A stretch of DNA of 64,000 bases from Trabulsiella odontotermitis (GTDB lineage: Bacteria; Pseudomonadota; Gammaproteobacteria; Enterobacterales; Enterobacteriaceae). Position 1 is the stretch's first letter, and each line of letters opens with the position of its first letter. Where the stretch lies: contig NZ_CP125781.1 of the NCBI RefSeq assembly GCF_030053895.1, positions 124,001 through 188,000 on the forward strand, written 5' to 3'. Made by a program: the position numbers and the translations under genes. Below the pieces are notes generated by a model. It was not told where the DNA came from. It did not search any database and saw only the letters and a program-made list of their open reading frames with translations. Of the stretch, positions 17,124 through 25,703 are shown piece after piece.

Positions 17124-18404
17124 TCAGGCGTGACGAGCGCCTGCCGGGAGTTGTTGATTATTAGCAGGCTTAACAATCAGAGTTAGCCATACTGAGGCGA
17201 AAAGTGCCACCCCCATGAAAATGTATGATGCGGACGGGCTGCCGGTGGAGCCGTTCAGATAGCCCACAAACCAGGAGCCGAAGAACGAGCCAAGCGCGCC
17301 CATACTGTTGATCAGCGCCATCGCGCCACCCGCCACGTTACGCGGCAGCATTTCCGGGATGATGGCGAAGAATGGGCCATACGGGGCATACATCGCCGCA
17401 CCGGCAATCACCAGCAGAGTGTACGACGCCCAGAAGTTATTGGCCCCGACCGCCCACGAACCGATGAACGCGAACGCGCCAATCAGCAGCAGTGGCCAGA
17501 CGAACAGTTTGCGGTTTTGCAATTTGTCAGAGGCCCAGGAGGCGGCGATCATCGCAATGGTGGCGGCGAGATAAGGCACGGACGAGAGCCAGCCCACTTC
17601 GACCATACCGAGATTTTCACCGCCGGAACGGATAATGGACGGCAGCCACAGTACGAAGCCATACACGCCGATACTCCAGGCAAAATATTGCAGGCACAGC
17701 AGGATCACATTGCGGGAGCGGAACGCTTCGCTGTAGTTACGGACGGCTTTGATACCTTGCTGTTCCTGCTCAAGCTGCGCCTGCAATGCCGATTTTTCGC
17801 TGTCAGACAGCCAGCCCACCTGCGCCGGTTTGTCTTTCACCAGCACCCACCAGCAGAAGGCCCACAGAATGGCAGGCACCCCTTCGATGATGAACATTTC
17901 GCGCCAGCCAAATGCCTGAATCAGATACCCGGAAACCACCGACATCCACAGCACGGTCACCGGGTTCCCGAGGATCAGGAACGTGTTGGCGCGTGAACGT
18001 TCGGATTTGGTAAACCAGTTACTGATGTAAATCAGCATGGCGGGCATGACCGCCGCCTCCACCACGCCGAGCATAAAGCGGATCGCCGCCAGCGCCGGGA
18101 TATTATTAACGACACCGGTCAGCGACGCGCATGCACCCCACAGGATCAGGCACACGAAAATCAGTTTGCGCACACTGCGGCGTTCAGCGTAGATAGCGCC
18201 GGGGATCTGGAAGAAGAAATAGCCGAGGAAGAAGAGCGCCCCGAGCAGGGACGACACCCCTTTGGTGATGTTCAGATCGTCGTTAATGCCCGCCGCGGAG
18301 GCGAAGCTGAAGTTTGCACGGTCGAGATACGCCAGGCTGTACGTGATAAACACGATCGGCATGATGTACCACCAGCGCTTGGCTGCATTTGTAGAACTGT
18401 TCAT
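17124..18404 (-). CDS. kguT: MFS 2-ketogluconate-type transporter (KguT-like)
   Basis: A 426-residue inner-membrane transporter of the anion:cation symporter branch of the major facilitator superfamily, with about 12 helices. The N-terminus RWWYIMPIVFITYSLAYLDR and the loop GAIYAERRSVRKL are typical of sugar-acid carriers of this branch (KguT, GudP, GarP). Its place between a PfkB kinase and ghrB points to 2-ketogluconate. The ATG at 18404 is preceded by AGAGG; a 17-codon upstream extension is rejected because it lacks a ribosome site. The symbol is given by operon order. Confidence 0.8.
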   Translation of the reverse strand: MNSSTNAAKRWWYIMPIVFITYSLAYLDRANFSFASAAGINDDLNITKGVSSLLGALFFLGYFFFQIPGAIYAERRSVRKLIFVCLILWGACASLTGVVNNIPALAAIRFMLGVVEAAVMPAMLIYISNWFTKSERSRANTFLILGNPVTVLWMSVVSGYLIQAFGWREMFIIEGVPAILWAFCWWVLVKDKPAQVGWLSDSEKSALQAQLEQEQQGIKAVRNYSEAFRSRNVILLCLQYFAWSIGVYGFVLWLPSIIRSGGENLGMVEVGWLSSVPYLAATIAMIAASWASDKLQNRKLFVWPLLLIGAFAFIGSWAVGANNFWASYTLLVIAGAAMYAPYGPFFAIIPEMLPRNVAGGAMALINSMGALGSFFGSWFVGYLNGSTGSPSASYIFMGVALFASVWLTLIVKPANNQQLPAGARHA

Positions 18405-18483
18405 AGGCTTGCCTCTGGGTATGAGGTGAGTGCCGCCGTTGATAGTAGGGTACACGGTGGCTGTTATTTATGCACAATGCCTG

Positions 18484-19425
18484 TCACGCGTCGCCAAGGG
18501 CGTCGCGGGTCGGCAGACCTTCACTGTCGCCTTGCACCTGAATCGCCAGCGAGCCGATTTTGTTGCCTCGCGCGACGGCCTGGTGCAGCGTTTTTCCTTC
18601 CAGAAGGGCACTGATGACGCCAACCGCAAAACCATCACCCGCGCCCACGGTATCCACAACGTTTTCCACTCTGACGGCGGCGACGGCACCTTTTTCACCC
18701 GTCGCTGATTTGTACCAGGCGCCATCGGAGCCGGTTTTAATCACTACCGCCTGCACACCGCGATCAAGATAGAAATCGGCGATCGCTTCCGGTGTCTGAC
18801 GCCCTGTGAGGATCATTCCTTCTTTCAGACCCGGCAGCACCCAGTCCGCCTGCACGGCGAGCTGATTCAGCTTTTCCACCATCTCCGCTTCGCTTTCCCA
18901 CAGCACCGGCCGCAGGTTCGGATCAAACGACAGCGTTTTGCCCTGCGCTTTCATCGTTCGCGCCGCGTGATCAAGCAGTTCGTACGAGGAGCGGGACAGC
19001 GCTGCCGCCACGCCGCTCAGGTGCAAATGACGGGCGCGGGAGAAGTAGCCGGCATAGTAGTCATCCACCGAGAGATGGCTGGCCGCCGAATCTTTGCGGA
19101 AATATTCCACGATGGGATCGGTTCCATTTTCGACTTTAGATTTCAGCTGAAAGCCGGTTCTGTAACAACCATCGAGGATCACGCCTTCGGCGTTAATGCC
19201 CTCTTTTTTCAGGCCGTTAAGCACGAAGCGGCCAAAGCTGTCATCGCCGACGCGGCTCACCCAGCCCACTTTCAGACCCAGGCGTGCCAGGCCAGTCGCC
19301 ACATTCAGCTCGGCACCCGCGACGCGTTTCATAAATTGTTCTACGTCCGCCAGGTCACCGGTCTCTCTGGCGACAAACATCGCCATGGCCTCGCCGATAG
19401 TGATGACATCCAGTGCATTGTCCAT
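18484..19425 (-). CDS. kguK: PfkB-family ketogluconokinase (KguK-like)
   Basis: A 313-residue sugar-acid kinase of the PfkB/ribokinase family. The N-terminal ITIGEAMAMFVARETG, the motif GAELNVATGLARLG near residue 36 and the C-terminal ATP/anion-hole motif DTVGAGDGFAVG near residue 252 (catalytic Asp) are intact. It would phosphorylate 2-ketogluconate at C6; 2-keto-3-deoxygluconate is the main alternative, since KdgK is a relative. Only 3 bp separate it from kguE, so the two are coupled. A true kdgK exists elsewhere in the window at 54951-55880, which supports a different substrate here. Confidence 0.8.
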   Translation of the reverse strand: MDNALDVITIGEAMAMFVARETGDLADVEQFMKRVAGAELNVATGLARLGLKVGWVSRVGDDSFGRFVLNGLKKEGINAEGVILDGCYRTGFQLKSKVENGTDPIVEYFRKDSAASHLSVDDYYAGYFSRARHLHLSGVAAALSRSSYELLDHAARTMKAQGKTLSFDPNLRPVLWESEAEMVEKLNQLAVQADWVLPGLKEGMILTGRQTPEAIADFYLDRGVQAVVIKTGSDGAWYKSATGEKGAVAAVRVENVVDTVGAGDGFAVGVISALLEGKTLHQAVARGNKIGSLAIQVQGDSEGLPTRDALGDA

Positions 19426-19428
19426 GGT

Positions 19429-20178
19429 TTATTCCTCACGTAATAAATTGACGTAGTGGCGGGTGACGGCGGTCAGATCGCGGCCTTCCAGCGGAAACTC
19501 AATACCGCGCGGCGCATCGCCTGGCAGGTCGTTGAGCAGCGCCAGCCAGCGCGCCGGGGCGTTATCCGGCGGCACGGCGCGGTAGTGATGATGATGCGGT
19601 TCGGCGGCTTTAACGTGGATATAACTGACCGCCGGCGCCAGCAGATGCGCGGCTTCTTCAGGCGATTCCCCCACCCACAGCCAGTTGCCCATATCGAAGG
19701 TTAGCGTGACGGGCAGTTTCAGTACCTGGCAGGCGGCTTTAAAGCGCTGCATCGGTGCCAGTTGGCCGCAGTCGGTCTGATCGTTTTCCACCACCAGCGC
19801 CATTCCGGAACTCGCCAGAATCGCGCGCAGAGGCTCCAGCGCGGCGCTGTGAGAAAAATGACCCAGCGACAGTTTCAGCCACAGCGCGTTGAGGGTCTGC
19901 GCTTCCTGTAGCAGAGCCCCGATGCGCGGGTTCAGCTTGCCGTCGCGTTCAAACAGCGGTTCCGGCGCGGAATAACAGGCCAGCAGTTTTTGCTGTTCGA
20001 TTTCCGCCGCCAGCCGGGGCAGGTGGTGAAGTTCTTCTTCGCTGAACAGTTCGCGGCGAATTTCGACGCCATCCGCACCCGCGGCGGCAATGAATGGCAG
20101 CACGGCGGACTGCCCGCCCAGCGCGTTGATGCGATCGTTACCGTAAGCAGCGGTCACAACGATAATTTTTCTTCCCAT
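19429..20178 (-). CDS. kguE: Sugar phosphate isomerase/epimerase (KguE-like)
   Basis: A 249-residue protein of the xylose-isomerase-like TIM-barrel family (AP endonuclease 2 fold). Visible metal-site candidates are GVEIRREL near residue 38, VVENDQTD near 130, LTFDMGNW near 163 and SYIHVKAAEPHHHHY near 184; the four-His run is unusual. It corresponds by order to Pseudomonas KguE, whose exact reaction is uncertain. It is the first structural gene of the operon, 49 bp downstream of a LacI-type operator. The ribosome site GGGGAA before the ATG at 20178 is weak. Confidence 0.78.
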   Translation of the reverse strand: MGRKIIVVTAAYGNDRINALGGQSAVLPFIAAAGADGVEIRRELFSEEELHHLPRLAAEIEQQKLLACYSAPEPLFERDGKLNPRIGALLQEAQTLNALWLKLSLGHFSHSAALEPLRAILASSGMALVVENDQTDCGQLAPMQRFKAACQVLKLPVTLTFDMGNWLWVGESPEEAAHLLAPAVSYIHVKAAEPHHHHYRAVPPDNAPARWLALLNDLPGDAPRGIEFPLEGRDLTAVTRHYVNLLREE

Positions 20179-20226
20179 CGGCTATTTCCCCGGCGGCTAC
20201 TGCATTAATCTTGTAGTAACGCTAAA

Positions 20227-20240
20227 TGGAACCGATTCCA
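20227..20240. promoter_or_regulatory. Candidate LacI/PtxS-type operator
   Basis: TGGAACCGATTCCA is a near-perfect 14-bp palindrome (one mismatched pair) with the central CG typical of LacI-family operators. It resembles the Pseudomonas PtxS site TGAAACCGGTTTCA, matching 11 of 14 bases. It lies 49 bp upstream of kguE, between it and its likely repressor gene. Confidence 0.65.
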
Positions 20241-20288
20241 AAGAAAAGTCGCCTTTGCTCAAATTATGATCGCAGTCACGAAGAGAAT

Positions 20289-21305
20289 TTAACGGGCGGT
20301 AGAACCGCGGACGATCAGCTCGCCGGAAAAAACCTGTTCGCGGATGGGTTCGTGGTTGCCCTCAATGCGGCGTACCACCTGTTCTACCGCGGCGAAACCG
20401 ATCTGCCAGGTGGGCTGTTTGAGAGTGGTGATCCCGACGCCTGCCAGCTCCGCCCACTCCAGCTCGTCGAACCCCAGCAACCCGATATCGCTGCCCCAGT
20501 GCAGCCCCAGCCGTTTCAGTGAGCGGGCAACCTGCAGCGTTAACGCGCCGTTGGCGGAAATCACCGCTTTGCGCATGCCACGATGGCGAGTATGGAACTG
20601 GCGCAGGGCGTTATCGATAACGGCGCTGTCCGCCAGCGGCACTTCTGCGTTTTCAGCCATGATACCCGGGTAGCGGGCGAGGGTGGCGCGAAAAGCACTC
20701 AGACGCTCGCGCCGCGTATTGACGGTGCCCAGCGGCTCGCTGAGAAACAGCAACGCCTCAAAGCCCTGATCGACCAGATGCTCAGTGGCGGTAGTGGCGG
20801 CCTGGGTGTTGTCGAGACCGACGACGTCGCAGGCGAACTCAGGAATTTTGCGGTCGATAAGCACCATTGGTAGCGCTGACTGTTGCAGACGGTTCAGACC
20901 CTCTTCACGCATGCCGACGGCGTTCACCACAATCCCTTCTACCTGATAACTGCGCAACAGATCGAGATAATGCAGCTCCTGATTAACCTCGTTGTTGGTA
21001 TTACAGACCAGCGGCGTAAAGCCCTTTTCGCGACAGGCGGCTTCGATGCCGCTCAGCACATGGACGGAATAGGGGTTGGTGATGTCAGCGATGATAAGAC
21101 CAATCAGACGCGTACGGCCATGCTTCAGGCCACGCGCCATCAGGCTCGGACGATAGTCGAGATCGGCGATGGCTTTTTCGATACGAGCCAGCATGGCTTC
21201 AGAAAGCAGATGCTTTTCGCCATTGAGATAGCGTGAAATGCTGGTTTTGCCTGCTTTCGCTGCTTTTGCAACGTCACTGATGGTGGCACGCGCCTTATTC
21301 GCCAT
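20289..21305 (-). CDS. LacI-family repressor (PtxS/KguR-like)
   Basis: A 338-residue LacI/GalR-family regulator. The N-terminal helix-turn-helix is TISDVAKAAKAGKTSISRYL, followed by the hinge (DYRPSLMARGL) and a periplasmic-binding-type sensor domain (IGLIIADITNPYSVHVLSG, VVGLDNTQAATTATEHLV). It lies directly upstream of kguEKT-ghrB on the same strand, as ptxS does in Pseudomonas, and a palindromic operator sits between them. The inducer is probably 2-ketogluconate. The ATG at 21305 has GGGAGCAG upstream; ten earlier codons are rejected. Confidence 0.85.
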   Translation of the reverse strand: MANKARATISDVAKAAKAGKTSISRYLNGEKHLLSEAMLARIEKAIADLDYRPSLMARGLKHGRTRLIGLIIADITNPYSVHVLSGIEAACREKGFTPLVCNTNNEVNQELHYLDLLRSYQVEGIVVNAVGMREEGLNRLQQSALPMVLIDRKIPEFACDVVGLDNTQAATTATEHLVDQGFEALLFLSEPLGTVNTRRERLSAFRATLARYPGIMAENAEVPLADSAVIDNALRQFHTRHRGMRKAVISANGALTLQVARSLKRLGLHWGSDIGLLGFDELEWAELAGVGITTLKQPTWQIGFAAVEQVVRRIEGNHEPIREQVFSGELIVRGSTAR

Positions 21306-21469
21306 GACTGCTCCCTCGCCTGAATGTGCCAACACCTTAGCGCGAAAACGGAGGATGCTTAATCTTTTTTATTCTATACGTCGCTATGGTCAGCGGTTGA
21401 TTATAACGCGTGAATATGTACAAAATTACAGGTAACCCTCACCCCGGCATCCGTGTTCAGGAGCACGCT

Positions 21470-23803
21470 TTGGCAAACTCATCCACCACGAAAACAATCT
21501 TAACCGCCGCCCACTGGGGACCAATGCTGGTTGAAACCGATGGCGAGACCGTGCTGTCGTCACGTGGGGCGATCACTACCGGCTTCAGCAATTCACTGCA
21601 ATCCGTCGTGCGCGAGCAGGTGCACAGCAAAACACGTATCCGTTATCCGATGGTGCGAAAAGGTTTTCTCGCCTCGCCGGAACAGCCGCAGGGCGTCCGC
21701 GGGCAGGATGAATTTGTCCGGGTGAGCTGGGATGAGGCGCTGGATCTCATCCACGCGCAGCACCGGCGTATTCGAGGAAGCTATGGCCCGTCGTCCATTT
21801 TTGCCGGATCTTACGGCTGGCGCTCAAACGGCGTGCTGCACAAGGCGGCCACATTGTTGCAACGCTATATGAGTCTCGCGGGCGGTTATACCGGGCATCT
21901 GGGGGATTATTCCACCGGCGCGGCGCAGGCGATCATGCCGCACGTGGTCGGTGGTAACGAAGTCTATCAGCAGCAGACCAGCTGGCCGCTGGTGCTGAAG
22001 CACAGCGACGTCGTGGTGCTGTGGAGCGCCAACCCGCTGAATACGCTGAAGATTGCGTGGAACGCGTCGGATGAGCAGGGCATTCCCTGGTTCGACAAAC
22101 TGCGCAACAGCGGGAAACGGTTGATCTGCATCGATCCGATGCGTTCGGAAACCGTCGATTTCTTTGGCGACGCGGGCGAATGGATTGCGCCGCATATGGG
22201 CACCGATGTGGCGATGATGCTTGGCATTGCGCACACGCTACAGGAAAACGGCTGGCATGACCGCGCGTTTTTACAGCGCTGCACCACCGGTTATGAGGTG
22301 TTTGCCGGTTACCTGACCGGCGAAACCGACGGGCAGCCGAAAACGGCCGAATGGGCGGCGGCGATTTGCGGCGTCAGCGCGGCAAAAATCCGCGAACTGG
22401 CGCAATTGTTCCATGAAAACACCACCATGTTGATGGCCGGCTGGGGGATGCAGCGCCAGCAGTTTGGTGAGCAAAAACACTGGATGCTGGTGACGCTTGC
22501 CGCCATGCTCGGGCAAATAGGCACGCCGGGCGGCGGGTTTGGTCTGTCTTACCATTTCGCCAACGGCGGCAATCCGACGCGTCGCGCTGCCGTGCTCGGG
22601 TCGATGCAGGGCAGCGTCGTGGGCGGCACCGATGCGGTAGATAAAATCCCGGTCGCGCGCATCGTGGAAGCGCTGGAAAACCCCGGCGGCGCTTATCAGC
22701 ACAACGGGTTGGATCGCCACTTCCCGGACATTCGTTTTCTGTGGTGGGCGGGCGGCGCTAATTTTACTCATCATCAGGATACCAACCGGTTGATCCGCGC
22801 ATGGCAAAAACCGGAACTGGTGGTGATCTCCGAATGTTTCTGGACCGCTGCCGCACGCCATGCGGATATTGTGCTGCCCGCGACGACGTCGTTTGAACGT
22901 AATGATCTGACCATGACCGGCGACTACAGCAATCAGCATCTGGTGCCAATGAAACAAGTGGTCGCCCCGCGTGACGAGGCGCGGGATGATTTCGACGTAT
23001 TCGCCGATCTCAGCGAACGCTGGGAAACGGGCGGCAGAGCGCGCTTTACGGAAGGTAAAAATGACCTGCAATGGCTGGAGACGTTTTACGACATCGCTCG
23101 TCAGCGCGGCGCCAGCCAGCAGGTAACGCTGCCGCCATTCAGCGAATTCTGGCAGGCGAACCAGCTGATTGAAATGCCGGAAAGCGAGCAGAATGCGCAG
23201 TTTGTCCGTTTCGCCGCGTTTCGCGCCGATCCCGACGCGAACCCGCTGAAAACACCCGGCGGTAAGATTGAGATCTATTCCGAACGTATCGCCGGGTTTG
23301 GTTACGCCGACTGCCCGGGGCATCCGATGTGGCTGGAGCCTGACGAGTGGCACGGCAACGCTGAGGAAGGGCAACTGGAATTGTTGTCAGCACACCCGGC
23401 GCACCGGTTGCACAGTCAGCTGAACTACACGGCGTTGTGCGAACAGTATGCCGTCGCCGGGCGCGAACCGCTGACGATTCACCCGCAGGATGCGCAGACG
23501 CGCGGCATTGCCGATGGTGATCTGGTGCGGGTCTGGAACGCGCGTGGGCAGGTACTGGCGGGCGCGGTGGTGACGGAGGGCATTCGCCCCGGTGTGATAT
23601 GTCTGCATGAAGGTGCCTGGCCCGATCTGGACCCGGCAGCGGGCGGCATTTGCAAAAACGGCGCGGTCAACGTCCTGACGAAAGACCTGCCCAGCTCGCG
23701 TCTGGGCAACGGCTGCGCCGGCAATACCGCGCTGGCGTGGCTGGAAAAATATGACGGCCCGGCGCTTACACTAACGGCGTTTGATCCGCCTGCCAGCGCA
23801 TAA
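21470..23803 (+). CDS. bisC: BisC, biotin sulfoxide reductase
   Basis: A 777-residue molybdenum (bis-MGD) oxidoreductase of the DMSO reductase family that reduces biotin sulfoxide, and methionine sulfoxide in E. coli, in the cytoplasm. No twin-arginine signal or iron-sulfur Cys motif is present, as expected. Recognisable parts are GSYGWRSNGVLHKA with the Mo-ligand Ser, WSANPLNTLKIAW, GWGMQRQQFGEQ and the C-terminal LSAHPAHRLHSQLN. The start is TTG at 21470, since CAGGAG lies 7 bases upstream and the length then equals E. coli BisC; the further in-frame extension to 21410 is rejected. Its 3' end overlaps convergent yiaC by 38 bp. Confidence 0.95.
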   Translation: MANSSTTKTILTAAHWGPMLVETDGETVLSSRGAITTGFSNSLQSVVREQVHSKTRIRYPMVRKGFLASPEQPQGVRGQDEFVRVSWDEALDLIHAQHRRIRGSYGPSSIFAGSYGWRSNGVLHKAATLLQRYMSLAGGYTGHLGDYSTGAAQAIMPHVVGGNEVYQQQTSWPLVLKHSDVVVLWSANPLNTLKIAWNASDEQGIPWFDKLRNSGKRLICIDPMRSETVDFFGDAGEWIAPHMGTDVAMMLGIAHTLQENGWHDRAFLQRCTTGYEVFAGYLTGETDGQPKTAEWAAAICGVSAAKIRELAQLFHENTTMLMAGWGMQRQQFGEQKHWMLVTLAAMLGQIGTPGGGFGLSYHFANGGNPTRRAAVLGSMQGSVVGGTDAVDKIPVARIVEALENPGGAYQHNGLDRHFPDIRFLWWAGGANFTHHQDTNRLIRAWQKPELVVISECFWTAAARHADIVLPATTSFERNDLTMTGDYSNQHLVPMKQVVAPRDEARDDFDVFADLSERWETGGRARFTEGKNDLQWLETFYDIARQRGASQQVTLPPFSEFWQANQLIEMPESEQNAQFVRFAAFRADPDANPLKTPGGKIEIYSERIAGFGYADCPGHPMWLEPDEWHGNAEEGQLELLSAHPAHRLHSQLNYTALCEQYAVAGREPLTIHPQDAQTRGIADGDLVRVWNARGQVLAGAVVTEGIRPGVICLHEGAWPDLDPAAGGICKNGAVNVLTKDLPSSRLGNGCAGNTALAWLEKYDGPALTLTAFDPPASA

Positions 23804-24212
23804 TCCAGGTCGGATGCCCGGTCTCTTCCTGCCATGCGCTGTCTTCAATACGAAAACCCAGCGCATGGTAGAAGTTTACCGCCCGGCTGTTCTTCTGATA
23901 CACCTCCAGACTAAGCTCGGGAAAGTGCTGCTTAACGTGATTTAACAGCGCGCTGCCGATGCCGCGCCGTTCGGCGTCGGGCGCGACAAACAGCGCCCCG
24001 ACGTACCGGGATTCCATGACACTCACAAATCCCTTCACCACACCGTGCTCTTCCCATACCCAGGTCACGGCGGCGGGCAGATAAACGTCGCGTACCAGCG
24101 CTTCGCTTTCGTGCCAGTAGCTTTCCTCAATAAAGGGGTGGGCGTGGATGGTGCTTTCCATCCACAGCGTCAGTAAGGGCGCGGTATCATCATTGTGCCA
24201 TTCACGAATCAT
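23766..24212 (-). CDS. yiaC: YiaC, GNAT N-acetyltransferase
   Basis: A 148-residue GCN5-related acetyltransferase. The acetyl-CoA loop is VAPDAERRGIGSALL near residue 75 and is followed by LEVYQKNSRAVNFYHALGF. In E. coli YiaC acetylates protein lysines. Its ATG overlaps the tag stop by 4 bp (translational coupling), and its last 12 codons lie antisense to the end of bisC. Confidence 0.92.
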   Translation of the reverse strand: MIREWHNDDTAPLLTLWMESTIHAHPFIEESYWHESEALVRDVYLPAAVTWVWEEHGVVKGFVSVMESRYVGALFVAPDAERRGIGSALLNHVKQHFPELSLEVYQKNSRAVNFYHALGFRIEDSAWQEETGHPTWIMRWQADQTPLV

Positions 24213-24772
24213 CCCGACCTCCCCTGGTGACAGAAACAGTCAACGATATGGTCGTTAACCAGCCCGCAAGCCTGCATAAAAGAGTAGCAAATCGTGGTGC
24301 CGACAAACTTAAAGCCGCGCTTTTTGAGCGCTTTCGACAGGGCGTCGGACGCCGTAGTGGATACCGGGATCTCCGCCAGTGTCGCCGCGGTGGTCACCAC
24401 CGGCGTGTGGTTGACAAACGACCAGACGAAATCCACAAACGGTTCGCCGTTCTGCTCCATCGCAAGGAAGGCGCGCGCGTTGCCGATAATGGCCTGAATC
24501 TTACCGCGATGGCGGATGATACCCGCATCAAGCACCAGCCGTTCCACATCCTCGTCGGTCATGGCCGCGACTTTCTGCGGATCAAACTGATGGAAAGCCT
24601 GACGGTAGTTTTCTCTTTTTTTCAGTACCGTGATCCATGAAAGCCCGGCCTGCTGGCCTTCGAGACAGATCATCTCGAACAGCTTCTGCGCGTTTTTTTC
24701 GGCAACGCCCCATTCCTGATCGTGATAGGCGATGTAGAGCGGATCCTGACTGACCCAACCGCAACGTTGCAT
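24209..24772 (-). CDS. tag: Tag, 3-methyladenine DNA glycosylase I
   Basis: A 187-residue base-excision repair enzyme that removes 3-methyladenine from DNA. The zinc ligands Cys4, His17, His175 and Cys179 are all present, and the catalytic-pocket Glu38 lies in CLEGQQAGLSW. The ATG at 24772 is chosen because GGGAGAG lies upstream and the length matches E. coli; an extension to 24802 would displace the Cys4 numbering. It is the first gene of tag-yiaC and diverges from yhjY. Confidence 0.96.
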   Translation of the reverse strand: MQRCGWVSQDPLYIAYHDQEWGVAEKNAQKLFEMICLEGQQAGLSWITVLKKRENYRQAFHQFDPQKVAAMTDEDVERLVLDAGIIRHRGKIQAIIGNARAFLAMEQNGEPFVDFVWSFVNHTPVVTTAATLAEIPVSTTASDALSKALKKRGFKFVGTTICYSFMQACGLVNDHIVDCFCHQGRSG

Positions 24773-24922
24773 AGCATCTCTCCCTATTTGAATGTCTGTC
24801 ATAACGAAATTGTCTTCGCTTCGGCTTGACGTGTCTGTTAAAGAGACAATAGTTAATAAGGGTTATTAAAGCCTCTTCAAATAACAATACCGCCGGGTTC
24901 GGCTCTTTTCTGGAGTCGTTTC

Positions 24923-25474
24923 ATGATTATAAAGAAATTCTGTGGCCGCTGGAGCGTACTGGTTCCGGTGTGTACCTCCGTCTGGATCGGTATGGCGACG
25001 GATGTTTTTGCCTGGCAACAGGAATATATCGCTATCGGCCCGCAAAGTAATACGTCGGAACGCTATACATGGGATAGCGATCACCAACCGCGCTACGAGG
25101 ATATTCTCGCTGAGCGGATCAACGCTTCACAGAGCGCGGTGGGATTTACGACGAATACCTCGAAAGGCGTGTCGCCGGAGGGGATGCATACCCTGAGCGT
25201 GGGCTGGCGGGTGAATTCCGGCCTGCTGTGGGGGGTACGTCCGTGGGCGCAGTTTAACTTTAATCAGCAGGATGGTAATGATCCGTGGCAGTCGCCGTCC
25301 GACCTGTATCGGGTGCCGGGCGCAGAGCCGAACAGTAACTGGGTGGATGTGACCGTCGGCGCGGATATGTCGCTGAATTCGCACCTGGCGGCTTATGCGT
25401 CGTTATCGCAAACCGACAACACCCTTTATGGCGAAAATACCCTGTATGTGCTAGGCGTCAGCGCTGCATTTTAG
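24923..25474 (+). CDS. yhjY: YhjY-like short outer-membrane barrel protein
   Basis: A 183-residue predicted secreted protein. A signal peptide (KKFCGRWSVLVPVCTSVWIG, cleavage expected near VFA) precedes alternating strands such as LSVGWRVNSG, WGVRPWAQFNFNQQ, WVDVTVGADMSLNSHLAAYASL and LYVLGVSAAF, ending in Phe like outer-membrane barrels. It looks like the last strands of an autotransporter-type beta domain. From memory E. coli YhjY is about 50 residues longer, so this copy may be shortened. The ATG has TGGAG upstream. Its place between tag and yhjX supports the name. No passenger domain is seen. Confidence 0.7.
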   Translation: MIIKKFCGRWSVLVPVCTSVWIGMATDVFAWQQEYIAIGPQSNTSERYTWDSDHQPRYEDILAERINASQSAVGFTTNTSKGVSPEGMHTLSVGWRVNSGLLWGVRPWAQFNFNQQDGNDPWQSPSDLYRVPGAEPNSNWVDVTVGADMSLNSHLAAYASLSQTDNTLYGENTLYVLGVSAAF

Positions 25475-25601
25475 CTTTGCTTTAGCAACTGGTTTACATT
25501 TCAATTACAGTAATGGCGCATCCTTCGCTGAAAGTAGGCACTAACTTACGTTTTCAACGCGCATCTGGCGATTAACGCCATGTCATTCATTCCGCAAGGC
25601 A

Positions 25602-25658
25602 TGCATTTCATTCCGCTCTCACAGCATTTCATGCCCTTTTCCCCCTGGCATGAAATGC
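25602..25658. promoter_or_regulatory. YpdB-type binding repeats upstream of yhjX
   Basis: TGCATTTCAT (25602-25611) and AGCATTTCAT (25623-25632) are direct repeats separated by 11 bp. This matches the GGCATTTCAT-N11-GGCATTTCAT site of the pyruvate-responsive regulator YpdB at E. coli yhjX. A third copy, inverted (ATGAAATGC), lies at 25650-25658, before the yhjX start at 25704. Confidence 0.82.
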
Positions 25659-25703
25659 GTTTCGTTATGGTAGCGCCAGTGAATAGATAAAGGCGCATCT
25701 GCT

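Noticed and set aside
22271..23374. A 367-codon open frame antisense to bisC
   Set aside because: Shadow of bisC with no recognisable features.
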